A DNA stretch of 64,000 nucleotides from Sphingobacteriaceae bacterium DW12. GTDB taxonomy: Bacteria; Bacteroidota; Bacteroidia; Sphingobacteriales; Sphingobacteriaceae. Positions within the stretch are counted from its first letter, which is position 1. The number at the start of each line of letters is the position of its first letter. Under the pieces are notes generated by a model that saw only the letters and a program-made list of their open reading frames with translations, was not told the origin of the DNA and did not search any database. Made by a program: the position numbers and the translations under genes. The stretch lies in NCBI GenBank assembly GCA_000783305.1, contig JROE01000002.1, forward strand, positions 682,001 to 746,000. The letters are read 5' to 3'. Of this stretch, positions 1 to 7,972 are shown piece by piece.

Positions 1-10
1 ATTAAGAACT

Positions 11-601
11 ATGTTTACAAAAAGTTTAGATTCTTCCCATCATCATCACAGTGTTTCATATGGAGCATTCGACCGATCCATGGATTGGTACGAATACTAT
101 CTGATAGCAAAGTCAGCTGGGGATAAGCTACTACAAGAATCTATCGTAAAAGGTCATGTCAAAGACAATTCACAGGATGATGCCGAGACAAATTTTGCGG
201 CACTTTTTATCAATGTGTTTTATCATTGGGGGATTGCTTTTAAAATTGGATTTAGCAATGTTACACAAAGCAGTCCTGGTTCAACTCACGTAAAACGTAA
301 AGCTCTAAATAAGACAACGCAGGATTTGGTCTATTTAGCTGAAAGTGCTGGATTATTCAGTAGCGACGATGACTCTTCGAAAGTAAAAGCTAATCATGAT
401 GTATTTCGAAAGGCACTCTTATTATTAGAAGATATTATTCGTTGGAATGAAAGATATCCATACCATACGGTTTCATCTATTATTTCCAAACTTCAATCCA
501 AAATTCCTTTTTTAATTACCTGTGGATTGAATTTTATCATCATTATCAAACCTCTTTTTGATTTTCTTGAAACAGAAATTACCAATATCATGCAGGTGTA
601 G
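11..601 (+). CDS. Hypothetical protein, possibly 5'-truncated
   Basis: No family recognised. From the first ATG it gives 196 residues, but the frame stays open to the window edge, so the true start may lie upstream. The protein looks soluble and largely helical. Residues 26-45 and 100-150 are charged and helix-like, and the only strongly hydrophobic stretch is near residues 165-182, which could be a buried helix or a single membrane segment. A His cluster sits at residues 10-13. The overall shape is loosely reminiscent of small all-helical HEPN-type proteins, but I see no RxxxxH motif to support that. It ends about 220 bp before purC, which faces it. Confidence 0.55.
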   Translation: MFTKSLDSSHHHHSVSYGAFDRSMDWYEYYLIAKSAGDKLLQESIVKGHVKDNSQDDAETNFAALFINVFYHWGIAFKIGFSNVTQSSPGSTHVKRKALNKTTQDLVYLAESAGLFSSDDDSSKVKANHDVFRKALLLLEDIIRWNERYPYHTVSSIISKLQSKIPFLITCGLNFIIIIKPLFDFLETEITNIMQV

Positions 602-773
602 ATAATCGTAGATGACAATATTTCTAGACATTTACCTATGATAAGTTTACTCTAAAAAGATGTTTTTTTGCTTCAGCTTTATACTAGGATTATGCTAATT
701 TACGTTATATAAGTAATTGAGTTATTTGTCCGATCAAGTATAACTGGCGCAAATAATATAGAATAACAAAGAA

Positions 774-798
774 GGCCCGGACTCCAAAAGCCCGGGCC
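774..798. terminator. GC-rich hairpin, probable purC terminator
   Basis: A 7-bp perfect stem (GGCCCGG / CCGGGCC) encloses an 11-nt loop, 26 bp past the purC stop. Read on the minus strand it is followed by a T-rich stretch, as expected for an intrinsic terminator. It could also stop transcription from the upstream plus-strand gene. Confidence 0.75.
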
Positions 799-824
799 AT
801 TTATATAGCCATTTGTCAGAAGTT

Positions 825-1508
825 TTATCCTAAAAAGGCTTTTTCCAAAACTAAAGGTGTAATGTATTTGCCTTCTTTGTAGACACGCATATTACCGCCG
901 GAAATCTCATCGATCAACAAGATTTTATTCGTCTCTTTGTCTCTACCAAATTCAAGTTTGATATCATACAATTCCAATCCCTTTGTCGCTAACTCATCTC
1001 TGATTATGCCGCAGATTTTCTTTGTCTGCCCAACCAATACCAGATATTCTTCCTTTGTAAGAATACCTAACATAGTCAATGCGTCTTCAGAAATTGTAGG
1101 ATCGCCACGCTCATCGTCTTTAATGGTGACTTCCACAAATGCATCCAAAGCCTGCCCTTCTTGACAATACATTCCGTAGCGTCTTAAAAAACTACCTACA
1201 GCACGATATCGACAGATTACTTCCAAGCCCTTGCCAAACACCTGCGCATCCCGTACTGTCATACTTACATTATCTAAATCAGCATCGATATAATGTGTCT
1301 CTCCACCAAGGCCATTGATTAATTCAAAAAAGTGCTTGGTCATCTTAAGCCCAGATTTTCCAGCCCCTTCAATCGTTAATCCAACGGTATTGGCGCCTGG
1401 GTCAAACACCCCGTTTTCGCCCGTTACATCATCTTTAAATTGCAAAAGGACTTGGTAATTCCCTAGATTATAAACATTTTTTGTCTTACCTGTATACAGT
1501 AGTTCCAT
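825..1508 (-). CDS. purC: Phosphoribosylaminoimidazole-succinocarboxamide synthase (SAICAR synthetase)
   Basis: This is the purine biosynthesis enzyme that ligates CAIR and aspartate to SAICAR using ATP. The N-terminus MELLYTGKTKNVY carries the KxK nucleotide-binding motif of the family. The FKDDVT segment and the C-terminal KLEFGRD and LIDEISGGNMRVY segments match the conserved active-site regions. At 227 residues it is near the usual bacterial length of about 235-240. The C-terminal motif reads DEISGGNMR instead of the commoner DEISPDxxR, which marks a variant subgroup. It is a single gene followed by its own terminator, with no other pur gene nearby. Confidence 0.93.
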   Translation of the reverse strand: MELLYTGKTKNVYNLGNYQVLLQFKDDVTGENGVFDPGANTVGLTIEGAGKSGLKMTKHFFELINGLGGETHYIDADLDNVSMTVRDAQVFGKGLEVICRYRAVGSFLRRYGMYCQEGQALDAFVEVTIKDDERGDPTISEDALTMLGILTKEEYLVLVGQTKKICGIIRDELATKGLELYDIKLEFGRDKETNKILLIDEISGGNMRVYKEGKYITPLVLEKAFLG

Positions 1509-1943
1509 GGGTATTTGTTATATATTATTAATTACTTTAGTATAGTTGCTCGCGAATAACATTATAGTTCGAACTCGACGATATCGTATCTAGATACCTA
1601 ACCCTAGCCACCGATTCAATTTGGATATTAAGCAGTTTCAAGCTGATTGCCCAAGAACCATCATTTTTCAATATTCTGCTCAAACTTAAATAAATTTGCT
1701 TTTATATGCAATTATAACTGTATAGGCTGCAAAAGCACCTTGATCGCTTTATTACATCCTATACGATAAATACTCCAGTAATATACTTAAAAATAAAATT
1801 GATAGCAGTCCAACAAATTTGGCACGAATGCTGTATCTTGTTTTAGTAAAAAAAGATTTTCCTTTGAAATAAGGAAAACCTACTTTAGCTTGCTAGGGTA
1901 AAGTAAATTATAGATAATAAAATATTAACCGCTGTTGTACACT
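1509..1943. other. Intergenic region between divergent purC and L,D-transpeptidase
   Basis: AT-rich, with no convincing ORF. It should hold the promoters of purC (leftward) and of the lipoprotein gene (rightward). A small inverted repeat (TTTTCCTT / AAGGAAAA, 1857-1878) lies about 65 bp before the rightward start. I found no clear TAnnTTTG box and no recognisable riboswitch. Confidence 0.5.
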
Positions 1944-2966
1944 ATGAGATTGAAATACTTTGCATTCATTATATGCTCTTTTGCACTTGCATCCTGCAAC
2001 AACAAAACTACTCCAACTCAAAAAACAACAGATCATCGAGCGGACTCGTTAGACAGCATCTCCAAAATAAAGGAAAAAGAGAAACTAAGACCCCTAACAG
2101 GGGCCGATATACACTTGGAAAAAGACCTTTTATACGATAAGCATACGCTGGAAGATAGCTATCCTTATAAAGATACGACGAGGGAATTTCAATGGAAAAA
2201 AATTAAGGAAAAGATTGCGTACGTTGAAAATTTCCAAACTATAGGCGGCACCTATGCAGTACTTCAGAATTATAAAAATAGAAATCGTGAAGCTCCGGTC
2301 GTGAAAAACTTTAGACGTAATGCCTATACTAGGGTATCAGATACCCTTGGAGTAGAGCGCTACCAATCAGCCCCACTTTATGAAAATGGAGAAACCAAAC
2401 AGCCTATTCTTTATGGAAGAGATGGCTCCCTTGTCAAATTATTGAGCAGTGATACCTTGGCAATGGTCAAAGTTGAGGGCGTATCTTTTGAGGGAACCTG
2501 GGACGTACCCAAGCGCTATGTAAAAGCAATTGGGGATACGATCAAATGGAATCATATCGTTGTCGTTGATGTAAAAAATCAGAATATATCTACGTTGGAG
2601 GGAACAGGTAAGAACTGGAAAATCAGGAGTATGAACCCAGCTACTTCAGGGCGTCACAAACCTCCACATGCTCAAGAAACACCCACCGGGCTATTTTTGA
2701 TTCAAGAGCAAAAATCTAAAATGTTCTATTACGGTGATGGCACCACTGTAATAGAAGGATTTGCACCATATGCAAGCCGCTTCACAAATGGAGCATACAT
2801 ACACGGGGTCCCCATCAATAATCCAAAGGGAAGCATCATTGAATATAGCTCTACGCTGGGCACTACGCCACGCTCACATATGTGTGTCAGGAATGCTTCC
2901 TCACATGCAAAATTTATATACGATTGGGCAAAACCATTCCAAGCTTTAGTGATTGTAATAGATTAA
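1944..2966 (+). CDS. L,D-transpeptidase lipoprotein (YkuD family)
   Basis: Predicted periplasmic or outer-membrane-anchored enzyme that cross-links or edits peptidoglycan through a catalytic Cys. I chose the ATG at 1944 because it leads directly into a signal peptide ending in the lipobox ALASC. A TTG nine bases upstream is also in frame. The C-terminal 100 residues hold the YkuD signature: IHGVP, then SHMCVRN, with the catalytic Cys about 27 residues from the end. Gly is replaced by Met in the usual S/T-H-G-C core. The 200-residue middle has no domain I recognise. It precedes a second, unrelated-family L,D-transpeptidase by 65 bp. Confidence 0.85.
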   Translation: MRLKYFAFIICSFALASCNNKTTPTQKTTDHRADSLDSISKIKEKEKLRPLTGADIHLEKDLLYDKHTLEDSYPYKDTTREFQWKKIKEKIAYVENFQTIGGTYAVLQNYKNRNREAPVVKNFRRNAYTRVSDTLGVERYQSAPLYENGETKQPILYGRDGSLVKLLSSDTLAMVKVEGVSFEGTWDVPKRYVKAIGDTIKWNHIVVVDVKNQNISTLEGTGKNWKIRSMNPATSGRHKPPHAQETPTGLFLIQEQKSKMFYYGDGTTVIEGFAPYASRFTNGAYIHGVPINNPKGSIIEYSSTLGTTPRSHMCVRNASSHAKFIYDWAKPFQALVIVID

Positions 2967-2999
2967 CGTTTTTTAACAGTCTGGTAATCATATTATTGC

Positions 3000-3007
3000 T
3001 ACTTTTG
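3000..3007 (+). promoter_or_regulatory. Bacteroidota -7 element TACTTTTG
   Basis: Matches TAnnTTTG and lies 24 bp before the ATG chosen for the second L,D-transpeptidase, so this gene probably has its own promoter. The upstream -33 region is weak (CTGG near 2981). Confidence 0.45.
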
Positions 3008-3031
3008 TAGTGGAAAATAGTGATTTTAGAT

Positions 3032-3784
3032 ATGGTTAGATTAATGTATATTTTCTCTTTAATATTATTTACTTCTTCAAATCCTTTGATAACAAGTAAA
3101 AAAATAGAAAAAAAAACAATTGCAAATAACGCAAAAAAGAATGTTTCCCCTATAGAAGAGATGTATCACCAGATGCATCTTGATTCTATTCTCAAATTCG
3201 AAGCTTTTGAACAAGCTCTCCAAGGTCGTAATCTACTTTCTCTTGATAATAAAGATACCATTACAGTAATAGACTTTAGTCTGCCCTCTACTGAAAAGAG
3301 ATTGTATGTATTAGACCTCAAGAATAAAAAGCTGCTATTTCATAGCTTGGTTTCCCACGGTCGCAACAGTGGTCAGAAATTCGCTACAAGTTTTTCAAAT
3401 AGAACCAACTCCTATCAGAGTTCTCTTGGTTTTTACGAAACTGAAGCTACCTATCAAGGCGGTAATGGATATTCACTAGTACTTAATGGACTTGAAGCAG
3501 GTATCAATGATCGAGCGAAATCCAGAGCCGTTGTTATGCATGGTGCTGACTATTGTAGTGAGAAGATTATATCAGCTACAGGGCGACTAGGAAGGAGCTA
3601 TGGGTGTCCAGCATTACCCAGAGAACTAAATAAACCCATCATTAATACGATAAAGAATGGGACCCTGCTCTATATATATGCTAATGACAAGAAGTACGCT
3701 GCCCAAAGTCATATACTCAATGTAGACCGCTCCCTCTTAGCTCAAAAAGATATTGATGATAATAATCATGAGCGTTTAAACTAA
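3032..3784 (+). CDS. Murein L,D-transpeptidase catalytic domain protein (YkuD_2 type)
   Basis: Exported enzyme of the second L,D-transpeptidase family. The ATG at 3032 gives a short hydrophobic N-terminus (VRLMYIFSLILFTSS) typical of a signal peptide. A GTG at 3020 and an ATG at 3044 are alternatives. The catalytic region reads VVMHGADYCSE followed by GRSYGCPALP, which supplies the His and nucleophilic Cys expected of YkuD_2 proteins. The SHGRNSG segment is also characteristic. The middle LDLKNKKLLFHSLVSHG segment matches the substrate-binding strand region. Length (about 250) is normal. Its role in 3-3 cross-linking versus endopeptidase or carboxypeptidase activity cannot be told from sequence. 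Confidence 0.88.
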   Translation: MVRLMYIFSLILFTSSNPLITSKKIEKKTIANNAKKNVSPIEEMYHQMHLDSILKFEAFEQALQGRNLLSLDNKDTITVIDFSLPSTEKRLYVLDLKNKKLLFHSLVSHGRNSGQKFATSFSNRTNSYQSSLGFYETEATYQGGNGYSLVLNGLEAGINDRAKSRAVVMHGADYCSEKIISATGRLGRSYGCPALPRELNKPIINTIKNGTLLYIYANDKKYAAQSHILNVDRSLLAQKDIDDNNHERLN

Positions 3785-3856
3785 ATAAGAGAGCTAAAAG
3801 AAGCACTATTATTTAATGATAGTATTATTGGGCAAAATTCATAGCCTACATTATAA

Positions 3857-3891
3857 AATTTGTTAGCACTACCGCATAGTGCTAACAAATT
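3857..3891. terminator. 14-bp perfect hairpin between convergent genes
   Basis: AATTTGTTAGCACT and its exact complement enclose a 7-nt loop (ACCGCAT). It sits 73 bp past the stop of the plus-strand transpeptidase and 113 bp past the stop of the minus-strand regulator. Only the minus strand has a short T run after it, so it may act mainly for the leftward gene. The perfect pairing would also fit a protein-binding palindrome. Confidence 0.55.
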
Positions 3892-4003
3892 AAGGTATTA
3901 TTGCTACGTAGTTTGTTAAAGATTTACCTGTAGTAAAAAATACGACACCCCTATTAAGCCAAAAACAAGCTGTATACAGATATCAAAATTCCAAATTATC
4001 AGA

Positions 4004-4642
4004 CTATTCTGAAACCGCTTTTATTGCATATGCACATCGGCGTGCTCCAGACACGATATGACTCAGCCTTTCCACTTGCACCTGAGCGCCAAGAAGTGTC
4101 CGGAAGGTATTGAGTTCACTCTCACAAAACCCCTGGCATTCGGAAGCTGCTGCACAAATAGGACAATGATTCTCCACAAGCAGATAGCTACCATCGTCTT
4201 CTCTTTTATACTCCGCCATATAGCCTTCTCTCTTTCTGATAGCCGTGAGTATCCCAATCTTTTCTTCCAGCTCCCTCGCCCCCACTAGCTCATTAGCGTA
4301 ACGTTCGAAAACTTCCACACCATTCGCTTTCACGATTTTGTGCAATGCCTCATCTCCCAAGGTATCACGAATTGTACGAATCAGATGTACGGTCAACTCT
4401 GCATGGCAGTCTGGAAATCTCGACTGTCCTTTACCGGTCAATGACCATATTTGCTGGGGGCGCCCACGTCCCTTAGCTTCTGCGGTGCACTCCACTAGCC
4501 CTTCATTTGCCAATTTTAAAAGATGAAACCGGGCTCCCTCATTCGTTACGCCCATTTCTTGCGCTAATCGAGATAAAGGAAGAGCCCCCTTGGTCTTGAG
4601 TATCCAAAGTGATTTTTCATTATCCGGCAGATTATTATTCAT
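4004..4642 (-). CDS. SufR-like iron-sulfur winged-helix transcriptional regulator
   Basis: The N-terminal 75 residues form a winged helix-turn-helix (LPLSRLAQEMGVTNEGARFHLLKLANEGLV) followed by a GRGRPQQ wing, as in ArsR/SufR-type regulators. The C-terminal half carries clustered cysteines: HCPIC, ECQGFC and GARRC. That pattern is expected of SufR relatives that bind a [2Fe-2S] or [4Fe-4S] cluster and sense iron or oxidative stress. The ATG at 4642 (MNNNLP) is preferred over an in-frame TTG at 4651. It is divergent from sodA with only 75 bp between starts, so it probably controls superoxide dismutase and itself. No suf genes are visible nearby. Confidence 0.8.
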   Translation of the reverse strand: MNNNLPDNEKSLWILKTKGALPLSRLAQEMGVTNEGARFHLLKLANEGLVECTAEAKGRGRPQQIWSLTGKGQSRFPDCHAELTVHLIRTIRDTLGDEALHKIVKANGVEVFERYANELVGARELEEKIGILTAIRKREGYMAEYKREDDGSYLLVENHCPICAAASECQGFCESELNTFRTLLGAQVQVERLSHIVSGARRCAYAIKAVSE

Positions 4643-4660
4643 AATAAACAAAGTAATTAT

Positions 4661-4690
4661 TTGGTTTAATTCACAAAGTTAATACCTTTG
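4661..4690 (+). promoter_or_regulatory. sodA promoter (TTG-N19-TACCTTTG)
   Basis: A -33 TTG at 4661-4663 and a perfect TAnnTTTG box at 4683-4690 are 19 bp apart, the Bacteroidota housekeeping spacing. The predicted transcript starts near 4695 with a leader of about 22 nt before the ATG at 4718. Confidence 0.7.
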
Positions 4691-4691
4691 T
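4673..4691. promoter_or_regulatory. Candidate operator palindrome in the sodA promoter
   Basis: ACAAAG-N7-CTTTGT forms a perfect 6-bp inverted repeat overlapping the -7 box. A dimeric regulator bound here would block polymerase, which fits the divergently encoded SufR-like protein. Part of the right arm is the -7 consensus itself, so some of the symmetry may be chance. Confidence 0.4.
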
Positions 4692-4717
4692 CATACATTC
4701 ACAAAAATACTAAAATT

Positions 4718-5335
4718 ATGGCTTATCAATTAGCAGTATTACCTTACTCATATGATGCACTCGAACCCTTCATAGACAAGGCTACCATGGAAATCCATCA
4801 CGACAAACATCATCAAGCATATGTCGACAATCTCAACAAAGCTATTACTGATACGGATGCCGAAAGTCTGACACTGGTAACTTTATTGGAAAATATCAGC
4901 AATTACCCTGCCTCCATTCGCAACAATGCTGGTGGACACTACAACCACGACTTGTTTTGGAAAATTCTTTCAGCAACACCCGAAAAAACACCCACCGGCA
5001 CACTTCAAGATGCTCTTCTTGCCACATGGGGTTCACTAGAAGCATTCAAGGATCAATTTGAACAATTGGCGTTGACGCGCTTTGGTTCAGGTTGGGTATG
5101 GTTGTATGTCAAATACAATGGAAGTCTAGCAATCTGTTCTACCCCCAATCAGGATAACCCTATTATGGATATCAATAGTACCGATCGCGGATTTCCAATT
5201 TTAGGGTTAGATGTATGGGAACACGCTTATTATTTGCAATATCAGAATAAACGTGCTGCATATATCAGCTCTTTTTGGGAAGTATTGGATTGGAAAGCAG
5301 TAGAATCCAATTATCATGTACATCAAAGAAAGTAA
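4718..5335 (+). CDS. sodA: Superoxide dismutase, Fe/Mn family (Mn-type residues)
   Basis: Converts superoxide to oxygen and hydrogen peroxide in the cytoplasm. The ATG at 4718 (MAYQLAVLPYSYDALEP) is the family's normal start. The metal ligands are visible: His27 in MEIHHDKHH, the His of GGHYNHDLFW, and Asp and His of DVWEHAYY. The GGHxNH motif and the Gln in TPNQDNP are more typical of Mn-dependent or cambialistic enzymes than of Fe-SOD. No signal peptide and a normal length of 205 residues. It heads a tight cluster: the DUF2480 gene starts 2 bp after its stop and a flavin reductase follows. Confidence 0.95.
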   Translation: MAYQLAVLPYSYDALEPFIDKATMEIHHDKHHQAYVDNLNKAITDTDAESLTLVTLLENISNYPASIRNNAGGHYNHDLFWKILSATPEKTPTGTLQDALLATWGSLEAFKDQFEQLALTRFGSGWVWLYVKYNGSLAICSTPNQDNPIMDINSTDRGFPILGLDVWEHAYYLQYQNKRAAYISSFWEVLDWKAVESNYHVHQRK

Positions 5336-5337
5336 AT

Positions 5338-5835
5338 ATGACCGATTTCATTGTTAATAAAGTTCAATTGTCAGGGATTATAGGATTAGACCTTCAGGAC
5401 TATGCCCCCACAGATACCTTTATAGATATTGATTTAAAAGATATGCTTTATAAGGGACTTATGCTTAGAGAAAAGGAATTCAAGGAAGCTTTGAGCAAAT
5501 TTGACACGTTCTCATTTCAAGACAAAATGGTATCCATACATTGCTCCTCAGAAGCCATCGTCCCACAGTGGGCGTATATGCTAATCACACAGAAGTTATC
5601 ACCCTATAGCATAAGCATACAATTTGGCGACCCCAAATCACATTACGAGAACATCTGGATCCAAAATATTAGAAAACAGGACTTCGGCTACTTAAGCGGT
5701 AAAAAAGTAAGTATCAAAAATGACATTCAAGTACCCGAAAATATATTTATTGCCATCACACAAAAACTGTTACCAATAGTATCTACTCTTCTATATGGAG
5801 AAGTAGGTATGCCCAAAGTCATCTACAAAAATTAG
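5338..5835 (+). CDS. DUF2480 family protein
   Basis: A 165-residue cytoplasmic protein of the Bacteroidota-specific DUF2480 family, recognised by NKVxxSGIIxLDLxDY at the N-terminus, the LREKEFKEAL helix and the CSSEAIVPQWAYML segment. Its function is not established. The CSSEAIVP region holds the only Cys and looks like the conserved centre. It starts 2 bp after the sodA stop, so the two are probably co-transcribed and possibly translationally coupled. This context suggests a link to redox or Fe-S homeostasis, but that is inference. Confidence 0.85.
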   Translation: MTDFIVNKVQLSGIIGLDLQDYAPTDTFIDIDLKDMLYKGLMLREKEFKEALSKFDTFSFQDKMVSIHCSSEAIVPQWAYMLITQKLSPYSISIQFGDPKSHYENIWIQNIRKQDFGYLSGKKVSIKNDIQVPENIFIAITQKLLPIVSTLLYGEVGMPKVIYKN

Positions 5836-5844
5836 CTTTACAAC

Positions 5845-6414
5845 ATGAACGTACTAATCTTTAATGGAGCTCTGGAACGCCGTCCCAACTCTACTTCAAG
5901 CAAGATAACTCGGTTTCTACAACAAAAAATACAGGAACATGATGCCCATTCAACCGTATTCAATCTGGCAGGATCTGCCATACCTCTATTTGATTTTACG
6001 CTTTCTAAAACCCCCATCGCTGTAGAGGTAATGACCCAACAGTTTAGAGAAGCCGATGCACACATCTGGTTGACACCTTTGTATCATGGCAGCATGACAG
6101 GAGTAATGAAAAACTGTTTGGATTGGCTAGAAATTTCAGCAAAGGAACCCATTCCTTATTTACAGGACAAAATGATTGGCATGGTGTCTTGGGCTGACGG
6201 CGGACATGCTTTGCAAGCTATCAATGCGCTGGATATCGTAGCAAAATCACTGCGTGCATGGCCACTGCCGTTCAGTGTACCGATTGTAAAATCTCTACTT
6301 TTTGAAACAGACAATTCAGATCGAATATCGATTGTATATCAGCAAAAACTAGGGATGTTGGTCGATATGGTGACCTTTAAGAAAATAGGAAGGCAGGAGA
6401 TAAGTTTTCAGTAG
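5845..6414 (+). CDS. NAD(P)H-dependent FMN reductase family protein
   Basis: Flavodoxin-like fold oxidoreductase (FMN_red). The N-terminal MNVLIFNGALERRPNSTSSK strand-loop is the FMN phosphate-binding loop. The TPLYHGSMTGVMKNCLDWL segment is the family's signature (usually P-x-Y-x-G-S-x-x-G-x-LKN-x-LDW). At 189 residues it has the usual length. It lies 9 bp after DUF2480 and so completes a probable sodA-DUF2480-reductase operon. The likely role is reduction of flavin or quinones under oxidative stress. The physiological substrate is unknown. Confidence 0.85.
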   Translation: MNVLIFNGALERRPNSTSSKITRFLQQKIQEHDAHSTVFNLAGSAIPLFDFTLSKTPIAVEVMTQQFREADAHIWLTPLYHGSMTGVMKNCLDWLEISAKEPIPYLQDKMIGMVSWADGGHALQAINALDIVAKSLRAWPLPFSVPIVKSLLFETDNSDRISIVYQQKLGMLVDMVTFKKIGRQEISFQ

Positions 6415-6430
6415 CATAAGAATCTAAGCT

Positions 6431-6448
6431 TTAACATAATCTTAACAT
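6431..6448 (+). promoter_or_regulatory. Tandem TTAACAT repeat, 11-bp period
   Basis: TTAACAT at 6431-6437 and again at 6442-6448 form a direct repeat with one helical turn of spacing, the layout bound by OmpR/PhoB-type response regulators. It lies about 57 bp before the small-RNA core at 6505. A weaker version (GTTAAA twice, 10-bp period) precedes the second copy near 49062-49077. Confidence 0.35.
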
Positions 6449-6504
6449 TTCCCTCATACTATCTCGAATGCAGCCCCGTTATAATAGTGTATAAAATGAC
6501 TTTT

Positions 6505-6567
6505 CATAATTTAGGTTAATAATTGGTAAATCCTCACTCATCGCCCGGTGTTTGAGGATTTTTATTT
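6505..6567 (+). ncRNA. Candidate small RNA, copy 1
   Basis: A 5' core beginning CATAATTTAGGTT and continuing AATAATTGGT is followed at once by a 9-bp terminator stem (AAATCCTCA / TGAGGATTT, 6528-6561) and a T-rich tail. The same arrangement occurs at 49127-49195 with nearly identical core but a different stem sequence, so the stem pairing is conserved while its bases are not. There is no ORF in either. It lies between convergent genes and could alternatively be only a terminator with a conserved lead-in. Confidence 0.45.
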
Positions 6568-6580
6568 ACTACCTTTTACA

Positions 6581-7894
6581 CTAGAGCAATTGGTACAATG
6601 CATGAATAGCAGCATCGCGTAGTATACACTTTCCTGTTATCACAGACTCTCCTTGTACTCCTCGACTCATCCCTATTTCTAATACTTGAAATCTTTCCCA
6701 GTCTATTCCTTCCCTGTTGGGCATAAATATCGGTAAAGCCTTATCCAATTTTGCATAGAGATAACCATAATATGGTGATGCTGCCCTTTTATCCTCCATT
6801 ATCATTTGTGGTCCGGTATTCAGAGCTATCAAATCTCCGCTTACACTTTTTTTGAACTTATAGAACATCTTTTCAGGTAGATAACCTGCTAAATGAGGCG
6901 AAGCCTTAACAACTAAATTGAGATGAGGCACTTCAACTTCCCGACGTTCCATTTTTTCGGTCATTTCAAAGTTTTCGTCCAAATCGTAAGTCACTATGGT
7001 ATCACTCTGTTTCACCAAATCACTTTTCCATTGGACATCAACATATCCACCGTAATATTTTGCAAGCGAATCAGCATTGACATCGTACTTAAGCAATGCT
7101 TCGCTATAACCTCTAAACAAAGGTCGGAGATCTGCGTTCAACCAACCGTACAGCACCGAAGTCGTGTCCAATTGTCTTGCAGTCGCATCCCGCACTCCTA
7201 TAATAGATGGAGATTTTACGTCACCTTCGAAGTCGATTCGCCCATTGCGAAATGTCACGGCTAATCGGGTTTGATCCACCATATTGAGATAGGTAATGTC
7301 GGATTTTCCATTTTTAAAGCCGTCCAACGATAGTGACGACACTTCTACCAATGTTTTTTCCTTACCTGCCAACCAATTTGCCATTATTTCCCAATGTTGC
7401 TTCTGGTCTACTCCCAAAGAAAGAACAAATTGCTGCTCATCGAACAAAACTGCAAATCTGCGATCCTCGGATAAACCATATTGAAGCTTTTGTCCTTGAA
7501 TAAGGGTATCACTGCTTTTGGAAAACTGTTGCTTAATATATTGAGTAAACTGTTTGGAATTTCCAATCGACTGAACACTAAAAAAACGATGAGGCATCTC
7601 TTCCAAGGAGAAAAGGAAAACATTCGCTGGAAAATTCCATCCGGACTGGGCAATGCCTAACCCAGCACTATCCGATTCAATGGAGCGTCGTCCCTTATAG
7701 TAGGTGCCAGGATTCAACATTGCATTTCGAGCAATAGCGCCAAGTATACCATCTATCGATACTTCAATCACGGCATGGCTTTGAGCATGTACCAATCCAT
7801 GTTTTGAATCCGACTCCCGATAGCTTAAATACGCCCAACAGCCCAACACTAAAATGCCAATCAGGGTCAACATCCACATTAAAATCCTTTTCAT
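6581..7894 (-). CDS. Membrane-anchored hypothetical protein, probable divergent DUF4836 paralogue
   Basis: The 437-residue form from the ATG at 7894 begins with MKRILMWML and a hydrophobic segment (residues 5-22), so it is exported or N-terminally anchored. An upstream in-frame ATG at 7939 would add 15 residues. No named domain stands out. Its layout parallels the DUF4836 protein encoded just upstream: an early glycine-containing segment followed by an FxxxI-type helix, and a later TYDLDENFEMTEKME stretch resembling YEYDDDYNMTEVEK of the neighbour. I infer duplication and divergence. It is the last gene of a probable three-gene envelope operon read leftward. Confidence 0.65.
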   Translation of the reverse strand: MKRILMWMLTLIGILVLGCWAYLSYRESDSKHGLVHAQSHAVIEVSIDGILGAIARNAMLNPGTYYKGRRSIESDSAGLGIAQSGWNFPANVFLFSLEEMPHRFFSVQSIGNSKQFTQYIKQQFSKSSDTLIQGQKLQYGLSEDRRFAVLFDEQQFVLSLGVDQKQHWEIMANWLAGKEKTLVEVSSLSLDGFKNGKSDITYLNMVDQTRLAVTFRNGRIDFEGDVKSPSIIGVRDATARQLDTTSVLYGWLNADLRPLFRGYSEALLKYDVNADSLAKYYGGYVDVQWKSDLVKQSDTIVTYDLDENFEMTEKMERREVEVPHLNLVVKASPHLAGYLPEKMFYKFKKSVSGDLIALNTGPQMIMEDKRAASPYYGYLYAKLDKALPIFMPNREGIDWERFQVLEIGMSRGVQGESVITGKCILRDAAIHALYQLL

Positions 7895-7972
7895 GATGTT
7901 CTTTTTTTTAATAATGATGAGAGCGACCATTCCATGCAATAATCGCTCATCATCAAATTGATCTTGATTGCA

